Shown piece after piece: positions 12,581 to 24,919 of a stretch of 64,000 nucleotides of DNA. The DNA is from Eulemur rufifrons (taxonomy: Eukaryota > Chordata > Mammalia > Primates > Lemuridae). The DNA lies in the NCBI RefSeq assembly GCF_041146395.1, contig NC_090989.1, positions 248,238,843 through 248,302,842 of the forward strand, in the 5' to 3' direction. Every line of letters begins with the position of its first letter. Position 1 is the stretch's first letter. The notes below the pieces were generated by a model. That model was not told where the DNA came from. It made no database searches and saw only the letters and a list, made by a program, of their open reading frames with translations. The translations under genes and the position numbers were made by a program.

Positions 12581-12837
12581 TTTATTTCTCAATATAAAAA
12601 AACTCCAAAGTTCAAAGAAAACTTTGATACTGCCCTTGCTATTCTTCAGAGGAATTGAGAATTTTCCTTAATAGCTGAATCACAAAGACAATTTTAAAAA
12701 AGAATACTTGGTCAGCAATGTAAATTTTCATATATTTTGAGTTATTTTCCATTTACAAAGTGGAAAATCATTGTAGATTAGCAATTAAAGTTATTTGTTA
12801 TACATATTATGTTATATTAATATCATATTATAATATA

Positions 12838-13176
12838 CAGATTGAGCATCCCTAATCTGAAAATCCGAAGTGCAAAATGCCTTGAAATCTGAAAGTTCTT
12901 AGGACTGACATAATGTCACAAGTGAAAAATTCCACAGATTAACACAAAGTTTGTTTCATGCACAAAATCATTAAAAATGTGTTATAAAATTATCTTTAGG
13001 CTATGTGTATAAGGTATATATGAAGCATAAATGAATTTTGTGTTTAGACTCGGGTCATATCCCCGAGATATCTCTTTATGTATATCCACATATTTCAAAA
13101 TCCAAAAAAAAAAAAAAAATTCCAAAATCTGAAGGAATTCTAGTCCAAAGAATTTGGGTAAGGAATACTCAACATG
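12838..13176. mobile_element. Tigger-like non-autonomous DNA transposon
   Basis: Starts CAGATTGAGCATCCCTAAT and ends with the diverged inverse, 'tttgggtaaggaatactcaa' followed by 'catg', with TA on both sides (12836-12837 and 13177-13178). The inside has the 'aaaatccgaagtgcaaaatg' blocks and an A16-type run at about 13100. Near full length for this kind of MITE (about 340 bp) and not coding. Confidence 0.8.
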
Positions 13177-13178
13177 TA

Positions 13179-14880
13179 CAATAATATTATTATTAAATGA
13201 TTTTTTTTGTTAACTTTCTGTTATGTGACATCAATAACTACATAGCAAGAATTATATCACAATAAAATTTTGCCAAAAGAATTTTCCACATATTAACTAA
13301 AATGTGACCTTCTAGTGATGGAAGTGTTGTTCTGCTACCTTCTTATTATCACTGTACTTGCTGTTTTGAAACTATGTCTTTATTACCAAACATCTCAGCA
13401 ATGTGACAAGTGCACCATATAAATTATAAGTTGAAGAATAATTTGGGAAGCACTGTAACAAGACTCTCTAAAGATCATTTGGAGGGGTTTGACAGAAAAA
13501 GTCATAGCTGCAAGAGAATGGCTTTGCGTCATGGACAATGTCTATCAGTATTGGGTTAATGATTTAGGATATTTGGTGGCTGAAGTGAACATTAATTTTC
13601 TTCTACCAATGTTGGTAGCATAGCAAGATAGCATTAAAGTGGTTGTTTACTTTTACAACATTTTTTCTCATAGGAACCTTCAATTATTATATTAAAAAGG
13701 AATGGCCTTTTATGAAGTTAGTAAACCACAAATGGATTAAAGATGGTTGTAGAGTTAACAACCCATTGGCCCTTGAGTGTGATACCTTAATCTCCAGAGC
13801 AAAGTATATTTTAATCAGTCTATCCTCTGATGGATGGTTAAATTGCTTTCTAGGTTGGAAATCTTGTTCCTAATGCAGAATGACATTGTCTCTTTATTTT
13901 TCTCTTTCATGTAGAACTTGAAATAGGAAGTAAATGTATTTCAGGGATAACTTCTATTCTCATTCATCTTGACAACATCTATTCTTCTCTTTGCCCAAGT
14001 ATTCCTGAATTACTTCTGAGTCAGAGTTTCTGGGTCTTCAATACTTCCATTTGTTAACATGCTGACTGATTTTTCACATCCACTGATTTCAAATATCCAA
14101 AAGATACTATAGAGTTTAATATTTGGGGTGCTAATATGTATCTTAATATCTGAAGCTGTCGTTTTCAGATATGGAAATTAAAATCCTTGCTAAAATGATT
14201 TGACCAGCTTCCCAGAGTGAGATACAGTCTGTCAAAAGACACTGAACAAATCCCTCAGAATTTTAAGGTAAAATAAACTTGATTAAGACAGTGATGTGGG
14301 AGATGAAGAAATATCCACATTATGGTAGATCAAAATATGTTAGATTTCCATTGTATGCTAGTAGTGCAAATATAGATATATTTTATTGCATAAATAGCTT
14401 ATTCATTTAGTTATTCAGGAATACAATATATTTCACTAAGTGATGGTTGGAGGGTCAGATGAGTATAATGTGCAATATACCAGTCTGGCCCTCCCCACTC
14501 CCAGTGTAAATTTTACCTTTGTCTACTGTAGATAGTAGTATTTTAATCCTGTGCCAATCCTTGACTTCCCTGAGACTTAGAAGGGAATTGAACATGATGA
14601 TTCTTTCTAGCTTTGAGATATTATAACTCTCTAAGAGACAAAATCTTCATTTGTTTAAAATACATATACCTTGTTAATACAAAAGACAAATTAAATACAT
14701 TTATTATGTCAATTTACCAACCACAAGTAATTTGTAATACTTTATGCTTTTTGGGGGGGGAATTGTTTGAAATAAATTCTCCTCTTTGTTTACATCTTAG
14801 TTTTTACTTTGCATATACCTAGAGTAGTAGATGCACATTATGTATAGTTAATCTTTACAAATTAATTCACTTTAAAAAAA
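13179..14880. other. No clear feature
   Basis: Unassigned. A short MIR-like stretch is possible at about 14530-14630. The ORF at 13643-13873 (76 codons) has no recognisable domain and no gene context. Confidence 0.45.
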
Positions 14881-14884
14881 TTAA

Positions 14885-16415
14885 TAATATACTTACACTT
14901 AAATTCATATGGAAATTCAAAGGACCTAAAATAGTCAAACAATTTTGTAAAAAATGAATAAAGTAGGAGAACTAACACTACCTGACTTCAAGATTTATTA
15001 CAATGGTACAGTAATCAAGGCAGTGTGGAAATGGCATAAAGAAGAACAAATAGATCAGTGGAATAAAACAGAACAAAAAGTCCAGAAACATTCTCACACA
15101 TACGTGGACAACTAACTGATTTTTGACAAAAATGTGTGATGGTAATTCAGTAGCTGGAACAATTGATATTCATATGCAAAAATAAATAAACAAATAAACT
15201 GAGATTCCTATTTCACACCATGAAAAAATTTAATTCAAAATGAATCATGGATGCAAATGTAAAATCTACAACTATAAAACTTCCAGAATAAAACCTTTGT
15301 AACATTGGGCTATACAAACATATTTTAAGATATGATACCAAAAGCAAGCTTCATAAAAGAACAAATTAATGAATTAATTTTTAATATTAAAAACTTCATT
15401 TTTAATATTAAAAACTTCTTGAAAGATAATATAAAGAAAATCAATAATTTATTGACTGGGAGAATATATTTCCAAATCATATTTCTGATAAAAGACATAT
15501 TCAGAACTCTTAAAATAACCAAATTTAAAACAAATGGGCAAACATTTAAACAAATCCTTTAATATAGAAGACATGCAGATAATAAGCATATGAAATGATA
15601 CTTAGCATCAATAGTCATTAGAGAATTAAAAATAGATACCGCAGTGTGATACCACTACACAAAGAGTAGCAAAAATTGAACAGACTGACCTTTCTAAATT
15701 TTGTCAAGGATAAGAAGGAACTGGAATTGTCATACACTGATGATGGATATGTCAAATGGGACAGTCACTTTGGAAAAAGTTTGGCAATTTCTTATGAAGT
15801 TAAGCATACACCTTTTACAGGATCTAGTCATTCAACTTATAGGTATTTACCCAAGATAAGTGGGAGCACATGTCCATGTTAATACTTGTACATAAATGAT
15901 ATAACAACTTTAATTATAATAGCTAGATTCTGAATGCAACCTAAACGTTAATCAATGGATGAATGTATAAAGTACCTCTGGGATAGCTATAAAATTGAAT
16001 ATTATATAACAATAAAAATGAAGGAACTATGGATATATATCGCAACATGGATGAATTTTAAAATAATTATGCTGAATGAAACAAGTCAAGAGTATTATAA
16101 TTTCATTCATAAAAAATACTAGAAGTGGAAAATGCAAACGAATCGCTAGAACTTTGTAGAGAGCAGATCAATGTTTTGCCTGAGAATGAGGGAAGGAAAT
16201 TGGTCACAGAGGGAAGGAATGGGGGAAAGAAGGGGATTGCAAAGGTACACATGGAAACTGGAAACTTTCAGGAATGGTAAATATGTTTATAATGATTGTG
16301 ACAATGATTTCTTAGGCATATATATATATGTCAACGGCATAAAATTTTATACTTTAAACGTATCCAATTATACCTCAGCAAAGCTCTTTAAAATATGTGA
16401 AAAAGATTATTCAAA
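14885..16415 (+). mobile_element. L1, ORF2 C-terminal half and 3'UTR
   Basis: Contains 'cttcaagatttattacaatg', 'gtaatcaaggcagtgtggaa', 'gatcagtggaataaaacaga' and 'tggatgaattttaaaataa', and the end of the 3'UTR. The frame is broken many times. A perfect 21-bp tandem duplication lies at 15377-15397 / 15398-15418; being seven codons long it keeps the local frame, which produces the small ORFs there. Confidence 0.9.
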
Positions 16416-16429
16416 ACTTAATACTTGTA

Positions 16430-16572
16430 CTGGGCACCGTGGCTCATGCCTGTAATCCTAACACTCTGGGAAGCCAAGGCAGGAGGATCACTTGAGCTCA
16501 GGAGTTGGAGACCAGCTTGAGCAAGAGTGAAACCCCATCTCCAAAACAAAACAAAAAAACAAACAAACAAAA
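16430..16572 (+). mobile_element. Alu left-monomer (FLAM-like)
   Basis: A single 7SL-derived left arm ('ggctcatgcctgtaatccta' to 'gagcaagagtgaaacccc') followed directly by an (AAAC)n-type tail, with no right arm. It follows the L1 at 14885-16415. No convincing TSD. Confidence 0.85.
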
Positions 16573-16599
16573 ACCAACTCAATCCTGCATGCCAGGTTC

Positions 16600-18640
16600 T
16601 TGCAACATTGTTGGTGGAGAATACACATTGATAAAAAGCTAGAGAAAATAATAATACTATAGAAACACACACACATATATATGCAAGGGAATTATTAATG
16701 CAAAATGAATGGAAAAACTTGATTCTTAAAGGACAACGTAAATGTAGGGCAAAGTGGAAACAGAATGAGAGAGAAAGACAGAAGGAAGTAGAAATAAACA
16801 TTTGATTAGCATTGTACTTTATTGTGAATTTGAAAGAAGCAAAGCAATTTCATTAACCTCTTTGTTTTATCATAATTTAGTTGGTGAATATTATAACTAC
16901 AGCCCACACAAGGTCAAATGATATTGCTTATGGTCTCTAGAGTTCAGGCAGTTTTAATTGCATATTGGAAAACAAGTATGTTTTCACTTTGCAGTGTGTG
17001 TAGTGTTTAAATGGAGGAGAAGGGAACATCTGGGGTGTTACAAAATGAGACACATAACTACAAAAAATTAATCAGCTGCCATTTTTCACTGCATAAGGGT
17101 GAATGACTTTCAAAAGACCACAGGATCTGTGCTCATTTGGACATTGACATTAAAATGTTTTAGGTACATTGTAGCATCACTCTGACACTAACATGCCTTA
17201 TTACAAGAAAATATTGTACTATAAAGAATAATACTGAAAAAGAAAGTAAGAATGGTCAGAGGCAAATTTGTAAGCCCTCCTTTTCCTTCTGCCAGTGAAT
17301 ATGTTATTTGAGCTGTGGCAACTAAATATTAATGATGAAAATATTTTCCATGCTATTTGTTATCATATCATATATCATATCATATCATCATATCATATCA
17401 TATTATTTCTCCACATAGAATATTCTTTTTGATAGCTTTTTCTTGGCTCTTTTTTTCTCTCAGCTTTGTTTGCCTGTTTAAATCCTACGTATTCTTTAGT
17501 ACTCAGTATTAGCATTATTCTTCTATGAAAAGTCTCAAATCTTCAGTCTGGCTTTAATACTCATTCTATTTGTTAAATTTATCTCATGTTTATCACTTTG
17601 ATGGCATTTAATCTATCAGCTTGATTATCTATTATCTTTTGTGTCCTGCTGTACAAACTTGGACCAGTGACCATGATTCCTTCCTTTGGGTTTGTGTAAA
17701 TACGTTGGAACTACTAAGACTCAATACATGTTCAGTTGAAAGCATGGGTGCAACATTTTTTTCTGAAATTCTTGCTAAAAAGATGCACTGAAATGATATA
17801 ACTTAAATATAGATATAGCATACTAAATAATTAGAAAAATCAAGATTACATTGAAAGATTTGTAGAAATTTAAAAAGCTTTTTTGTCCAAATCAGCAACA
17901 AAACTAAATGCAGCCATGCAAATCAATAACCAGACATATAAGGGCTACTGCAGAAATGCATGTGGATTTATCCAAGATAACTCCAGAAAAATTCCAGAAG
18001 GCATTAGCCAGTCTGCTGAACGGTGTCCTAAATGATAACTAACGGGGCCAATCTTCCCTGTATATAAAAACAGCTCCATTTGTGCTTCATTCCTAGTTTT
18101 AGTATAGCTGTGAGATCACTTTTCTAAGATGAATAATTTGTACATAAAGTCCCGTGTATAAAGCATATTAGAACTAGAAAGAAAAGCACAGTGGTATTTT
18201 TGGTAACTTTAGTCTGCCCCAAATGATTTATACTGCTCATAGAAGAAAGCATATCCTACCACTTAATACTACCAGGGTTTTGCCATTAGCATCTGCATTT
18301 TGTTCTAGAGACACAGTGATTTCTACAGGGAAATCCATTCGTTTTTTACACTGATCATTTATTATTATGAACACCGTTATTTATAGGAATGGATAATGGA
18401 TCATCAGATATGTTAGATAAATGAAGAGAGGGAAAACAGAGATAACAAGTCAAACAAATCAACCTTCAATAAAATAGAGACATACAAAATTTAAAAATAT
18501 ATACTTAATTTATATTGTCAGAAATTCAAGAAGCATTCACACACATAAAGCAATAACAGAATACTTTAATAAAACAATTGGAAATTATGTAAACATTTAA
18601 AATATTAATTAAAAAACTCAATTGATTCAATTAATAGCAG
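16600..18640. other. Unassigned, with a TATA-containing segment
   Basis: No gene found. 17900-18130 is less AT-rich than its surroundings and includes 'ctgtatataaaaacagctcc' (about 18059-18078), a TATA-like motif such as LTR promoters have. No LTR ends or ORF support that reading, so it is only noted. Confidence 0.35.
17361..17406. repeat. (ATATC)n pentanucleotide microsatellite
   Basis: About nine units of TATCA/ATATC with small interruptions. Flanked by unassigned sequence. Confidence 0.9.
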
Positions 18641-18649
18641 AAATTACAT

Positions 18650-18757
18650 CATGGACACACTTGAAGCTCTGACACAGGTAGGGCAAAGGCAATATATGTA
18701 ACCTAAACATTTGTATCCCTGTAATATCTTAAAAAAATGAAAAAAATAAGAAAAAAA
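18650..18757 (+). mobile_element. Short L1 3'UTR tail insertion
   Basis: Matches the tail of 4554-4762: 'cttgaagctctgacacaggt', 'ggcaatatatgtaacctaaa', then an A-rich end. Only about 100 bp was reverse transcribed. A weak flanking repeat (aaattacat / aaattatat) may be the TSD. Confidence 0.8.
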
Positions 18758-18990
18758 TTATATTTGGAATATATTTCTTCAAATTTTTTAAGAAAATCAA
18801 CTTAAACCAATGAAGAGATGAATTTGTAAGAAATACAAAGATAATTCAGTAAGATGGCTTCTCCTAAATATCATTTGTCTTAAATAACAATTATTAATGA
18901 GAATATATTTTATCAATTATTTCATTCACATAAAGTAGTAACAACAAAATACACAGACACACAAACAAAGCCAAAAAATGTGCAAAGCCT

Positions 18991-19515
18991 TGTGTTAGAG
19001 AAAATAATGGCCCTGCAAAGATGCCTAAATCCTAATCTCTGTAACTTTGTGAATATGTTATTTTACATGGAAAAAGGGAATTAGCAGATGTGATTAAGAA
19101 CACTGAGATGGAGATATGATTATGAAGCAGTGGGGTGGACCTAATGGGATCACATTATAAGGGTCCTTATAGGAGAAGGAAGGCAAGAGAGTCGCAGTCA
19201 GAAAAAAAAAAAATAAAGATATGACAATGGAAACAGAGTTTGGACTGATGAACATTGAAGATTGAGAAAGAATTCACAAACCAAGGACTACAAATGGCCT
19301 CTAGAAGTTAGACAAAGCAAGGAAATGGATTCTTCCCTGGAATCTCAAAAAAGAAAAAAGAAAAAAAAAAAAAGCTATGCCAAATGTTGATTTTTTTTTA
19401 ACCCCATAGCCTTTATTCAGAATTCAGACATCCAGAACCTTAAAATACACATTTGTGATCTCTTAAGCCACTAAATTTGTGGTAATTTATCATGATAACA
19501 ATAGGAAGTTAATAC
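18991..19515 (+). mobile_element. Solo LTR, MaLR-like, with 5-bp TSD
   Basis: Begins TGTGTTAG and ends in '...agttaatac', with AGCCT on both sides (18986-18990 and 19516-19520), the 5-bp duplication usual for ERV-L/MaLR integration. The inside ('aatggccctgcaaagatgcc', 'gcagatgtgattaagaacac', 'aagccactaaatttgtggta') is the same family as 27103-27602. No internal retroviral genes remain. Poly(A) interruptions lie near 19203 and 19350. Confidence 0.75.
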
Positions 19516-20149
19516 AGCCTATAGAATTTGGATAAGTCAAAACTCTAAAACTGTTAGGAAGAATATTGTAAAAAGCTTGCATATGTATTGTAAAAATATA
19601 AATTTTTCTTTTTTCCCCAGTTAATCCACAAATTAAAGCAACCAAATAAAAATATTATAAGATTTTTAATCTTATTATAGTCATTCATTAATTTAGTCAT
19701 TAAAATAGTTATTCTTCACCTATTATTTGATGGGCATTGATTTATATGTTGATATAAAATCACAGGCAAAAATAGAAATGACACTGCTTACATTGAGGTT
19801 ATAGTTTTGTGAAGGAGATAAAAGTAAATTAAAAAATTATGCACACATATGTGTGAAGGGGTGCATGTGCCTATGTGAGTGTGCTTCTCTCACAACTAAA
19901 ACGGAAGATTCAAGATTCTCTGAGAAAATACAGTAGTAATAACTAATCTAACCAGGAACATCAGGAAGTGTTATTAGAGTTGGGATCTGCAGACTGAGAA
20001 GGAGCAGCCTATTTAGGAGGAAAGGTGGCATAGAATGTGCAAAAGCTTTTTTTGTGGAAAGATTCATTACACCTTGTTCATGGTTCATAGAAAGAAAGGT
20101 CAGTATATGTTAAATCTTGTTTTCTACATAGGCCAATTTAAAGATTCTG

Positions 20150-20670
20150 TCTTTGTCCAAATAACACAATTGCAGCACAGGTGCACAAAAGTATTTGTGT
20201 AAGAAAGCTTGCTATAGCATTTTTTAATAATATGATACTAGTGGAAAAACTTAAATATCCAAGAAAGAGTGAGAAAATAAAAAATAAATATATATGCATA
20301 TATATATATATATATATATGCACACACATATTCCAATAAAGAAAAAAATGTAGTGACATTTTTTAAAGTTCATAATACATTATGCTGTGAAAAAAGGTAT
20401 CAGTATATGTATAATAGTATTTTTCATTTTCAAAACCTATCATGTGCATACATAAATTTATAAAAATGTGTACAGATGTATTCCTGTTTCTACATACTTG
20501 AAATAGAGTGTGAAGAATATATATTAAACATTTAACAGTAGTTTCATTTGGAAAGTGGAATTAGGCAAATAAGGGAACATTTTGATTTTCTCACTGTATT
20601 TGTATATTACTTGAGCTGGTGAAAGAAAGAATTTATGATTTTGTTATAAAAACAGGTGAAAAAAATAAAC
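20150..20670 (+). mobile_element. Ancient L1 3' end
   Basis: Old L1M-type tail: 'gaaagcttgctatagcattt', 'taatacattatgctgtgaaa', 'tttcatttggaaagtggaat'. Highly diverged. It contains an AT-rich microsatellite at 20288-20332, which splits it. Confidence 0.65.
20288..20332. repeat. (AT)n microsatellite
   Basis: A run of AT dinucleotides with one GC interruption, passing into ATGCACACAC at its 3' end. Confidence 0.9.
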
Positions 20671-20674
20671 ATTG

Positions 20675-23600
20675 AACTTAAGTGAAACAAATTTGGATTG
20701 ATGTTAATAGAAAACATCAGCAGATTATTGTGTTTTACCATACACTTATTAACCCATCAGCTGCTACTTATTGAGTGCCCATTACATGAAGAGATAAAAA
20801 GCAACCAAGTCTTAACTTTTTGATTTTGTTCCAGTTTACTTTAAAATTCTGTAAAAGTGAATATGGTGAATGTCAAAACTATGTGAGAATTAATCCCTGT
20901 TTCATCCTTGATTACTGTGTGCTATGTGTGTAAATGAACATAATTAAAATTCTCAAATAGCCTCTCATTTAACCAATCTAATTATTAAATTTGTTCCTAA
21001 TTTTAGTATATAATGATATTACCAAAAGATATCTTGACTGATACAATAATGAAAATTTGTGTCACACTTTCTGATTTACAAAATAATATAGAGAAAAAAT
21101 ACAGGTGGACATCTACCATGAGAACAAATATTTCCTTAATACTATAATCCCTGGTCTGATTATATTTAAAGTTTACTTTCATCAGAAAGAAAGTCAAATT
21201 TTCTCAACAGTAAACAAAAACCCTAAAAACACCTTAATGTATATTTTGTAATGTAAAAAGCAAGATTTATTTACCAAGTGCAAATAAATTTATATAGTTT
21301 TAAAATATTATTTATGTTGATATTTTTATAAATAATAAAAGCATATATTTCTAATTCTTTCTAACTCTTTGATCCATTATGGACTTAAAATACATAGAGG
21401 GAAATCTTTGGAAGTGGACAATCTCTTTGAAAAATTCAAAGACAATGAAAATCAGCTGGCATTTGGCTGCAGTATTACTAAATTTTTTCTCAGCAAATCA
21501 GTCATGGACAGTCTTTCTTTTCCCAGTTCTATTAATACACAGTTTTTATGCTCTTGTATAGTAAAAAATATAGTTATGATATTCAACATACACAACATAC
21601 AGATTTACACTGAATGCAAACATTTAGCTTGCCTACTTTAATATGATATATGGCATCGTCATGAATATACAGATTTCCATTCTGTTCCTCTCTTTCAGAA
21701 CCCAACTTACATTCACATTCTCTTTGAACCCATGTCCAACAATTTCGGTTCTATTGAGCCTGCTCAGACAGTTATATACTGTAATAACATACATTTTCAT
21801 ATTTAACTGTGTGCTTCTGTACGTTAGCTTTCCTTCTACAGCTAGATTTTCAACTTTGTGAATGCAAACATGTTCTGCACTTACTGGTTGACCTGGCATT
21901 CTCTCTGTATGGTATATTTGATTAGTTAACTGCCAATTAGAAGACGGTGTGGGATGAGTTAACTCTCAAGCAGGATTGGGGAAAAGCTATGCATAAAGCT
22001 AATATCTAGAGGGAAGTTGATGTTGTTTTTAAGATTTTTAAACTTTATTTTTGCCTTTTTGCTGTGTATTTCATTATTTTTTTTATATAGCAGATTTTTA
22101 CACAGATAATGTTCTAATGTAACATTAAATTAAAGACATTTTTCCACTAACAGAGCCAGTCTATTGATGCACATGGGGGCCCCTCATCATTTAGGTTTCA
22201 TTTTGCTGAGAGTCCTCAGCATTTAGAGTACAGCCACATTTTGCTAATATGAGAGTCCCTACCTATGTCATTGCAGGATTTGTGTTGCTGCTGCACTCTG
22301 CAATCTTTGAGAATTACTGATAATTACTACATAGGTGAAACCTAAGATTTTATTATTCAATGAGTTAATCTATTCATCAAATACTTAGTGAGCACCTCTT
22401 GTGTGTCAAATATTTTTCTAGGTTATTAGAATGTACCAGTGGGAGAAAAAGAGATAAATTATTTCTTTCATGGAACTAACATTCTAGTGAGAGAAGACTG
22501 AAATTATCACATTTGAGTAATAGAGAGAAAGATGGTGGAGTGAACTATTTTTTAATTGTGTTTTGGAGGAAGACTTTCCTGATAAAATCATGTTTATCAT
22601 TGAATTAAAGACACAGTTTGTGAACCATGAGGAAAGGGGTTTCCAGGCAGAAGGAACAGCAAGTATCAAGACCCTGACAAAAATCATACCGTTGAAATGT
22701 TCAATGAACAGGAGCTGATTGCACAATGGGAAACTGTAGGTAAGAGCTGAGTCAGAGAAGCCACTGGGGAAGATTTGTGTAGGATGTCCTAGATGCTGGC
22801 TTTCAGAATCCCTTGTAACAAGGCAAGAATGGAAGCAGGGAAAGCAGTTAGGTCTTTCCACAATCCTTTTGAAACATGGTGCTCAGACTCTGGATATATG
22901 TTTTAAAAGAAAAGCTGAAAGAATTAAATTTGGAGTACAAAAGAGATGAGGTAAGGATTAAGGTTATTTGCCTATCATTCTTAGAGGTACATACCTAACT
23001 ATTCTTGGAAGTGCCTTGGGTGAAAGAAGGAACAAGAATGTAAAGGCAAGAGGATAACAACAAGGATAACTAATATTTAATGAGCATGAACTTTGTGCCA
23101 GAAAACATCAAAAGGCTTTATATGCATCATACCATGAGATATTCATGATAATTCTCTGAGGTACATACTATTAATAACCAGAGTTTCAGATAAATAAACC
23201 TAACTGTATGGATGATACATTACATACACTAAGTAGCACAACTAATAATTGATAGAGGCAGATGATGAAACCAGGCCACCTGACTTCAGGTCCTAAACTC
23301 TTAAACAAAATAATATCAATGGAGCACTCACTTTGTCATAAAAAGCTACATATTAGGAAATTTACAAAGACATTTCTGTTTTATTATCACTGTGAGGTAA
23401 ATACAAGGAAATCAATATTTAGTGAGGATAATTAAGCTTATCAAAGATCACAGAGGCTTCAAACACTAATGATTACATTTCTGGTTTAAAGCAATGTATA
23501 GAATATTAATTGAGCTGTTAAGAGAAAAAGAAGGGGACTGTATATTCAAAAGTTTTAGAAAATGACAGGTTAATTAGTTTTCTTGCTTACAGAAGCTCTT

Positions 23601-24330
23601 TTAACCTTTAGGAATTTCACAAAACTTGTTATTATCTCAATGAAGTTTTAGCATGCAAAGCTTTCTAGAATTAGTTGACCACACTCAGAGTTTTGGAAAT
23701 TCTGGTGTAAAGTATTTTATATCACGCTTTTTGTCATACCTACTGTGAGAATAATGACTCTTCCCAGAAACGAGCTAAACCAAATTCCTAGGGAATTTTT
23801 ATATCTCTTGCAAGAGGATTAATAGGATTATAAAGGGCTTCAAAGGAATCCTGTACAGAAATTTTAACCACATAATTATTGGAAATAAACAGAAATCACT
23901 CCAAGTAACAAATAGTGGAGAGGAAAATGGAACTTGCTGGAATCCCAACCATTTGTGTCCAGTACATAACATGATCAAATTTGTCACATTCACTTCCTTT
24001 ATGAGATAAAATATGCTTATGCTCACTAATTCATCAGTCTTCATATTCAGCAAGCACAGTATTCTCTATAAATATATCTCTTCATTGTTTGCATAGACAG
24101 TAATATTCCTTGATAACCATCTCAAGCCCTGTCATATGAGTCAATTATTGATAGAATCAAATGACTGAGATCTTTAATACAGAGTTATTTGATTTTATAA
24201 GCTACAACAAATAAAAACAAGTTTATGAATTTTTTGAATAGTGTCTATTCTCTGAAATAGAAAGAATCCCACAGGCTGACGAATGAAATGTAGGGTTGTT
24301 CAACTGCTGGAACAAGATGCTGATTGATAT
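20675..24330. other. Mostly unassigned; two ancient repeat relics
   Basis: 22360-22900 follows the order of a common ancient mammalian repeat ('cacctcttgtgtgtcaaata', 'tggaactaacattctagtga', 'ggcagaaggaacagcaagta'). 23075-23310 resembles a MIR/L2-type relic ('ctaatatttaatgagcatga', 'gatgatgaaaccaggccacc'). The rest holds nothing I recognise. The ORFs at 21369-21641, 21633-21899 and 22484-22861 have no domain and lie in repeat-like or AT-rich sequence. Confidence 0.5.
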
Positions 24331-24422
24331 CTAAGTCTAACTTATGATCTTAAAAACTACCAAAGCAATGAAAAACATCTCCCAACAAAAAAAGTCCTGG
24401 ACCAGATGAATTTGTAATGTAA

Positions 24423-24778
24423 TTTTTTTTTTTTGTTGGTTTTAAAGGACTAATGTTTATTATAGTGTTAAATAAAAGTGTAACATACTAAGTGTATAGA
24501 ATAAAAGTGCAATAACAAAAAAAAATTTCTTTGGCACAAACTTCAGTCGTCATATTCTCTGTTTTCTTATGCTACCTGGCTCTTTCCATGATACTGTTAC
24601 AGCAAGACCTTGGTAATTGTGTGTATTTTTAAGAGACACAACTCTGGGTTAAGTCTTCATTTAGTGTAATTTTGAATAGTTGGGTTTGGTTTTATAGCAT
24701 ATTCTATATACTTGGGAGACACAAATACCCAATGTGCTGTATAATAAAGATCACATTAACGTTTTAGGTTTACATCTG
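24423..24778 (-). pseudogene. Processed retrocopy of an mRNA 3' end, parent unknown
   Basis: Read on the minus strand, this is an AT-rich transcript end: an AATAAA signal (complement 24456-24461) about 21 bases before a poly(A) tail (T12 at 24423-24434). No coding segment is recognisable, so it is probably 3'UTR only. It lies in an L1 between 'gatgaatt' and 'ttcacagctg'. A 10-bp filler (24413-24422) separates L1 from the tail and no target-site duplication is visible. Its 5' end joins (TTAGGG)4. Confidence 0.75.
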
Positions 24779-24804
24779 TTAGGGTTAGGGTTAGGGTTAG
24801 GGTT
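24779..24804 (+). repeat. Interstitial telomeric repeat (TTAGGG)4
   Basis: Four perfect TTAGGG units and a trailing TT fill the exact junction between the retrocopy (left) and the resumed L1 ORF2 (right). The repeats read TTAGGG on the plus strand, the polarity telomerase would add to the 3' end of the first cDNA strand primed at the T-run. Confidence 0.97.
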
Positions 24805-24919
24805 TCACAGCTGAATTTTACCAGACCTACAAAGAACTGGTACCTAACTGCAGAAATTATTTCATAACATCAAGAAGGAAGGAGTCCTCCCGAACTGGTT
24901 CTATGAAGCCAATATCACC

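Noticed and set aside
16418..16801. 127-codon minus-strand ORF
   Set aside because: Its part before 16575 is the complement of an Alu monomer and gives the usual Alu-antisense peptide; the rest is AT/CT-rich unassigned DNA.
18059..18078. TATA-like motif as a promoter
   Set aside because: A single TATA match in AT-rich DNA without LTR ends, initiator or a transcript is not enough to call a promoter.
22484..22861. 125-codon minus-strand ORF
   Set aside because: Falls in an ancient interspersed repeat whose plus-strand words are recognisable; no domain or splice context.
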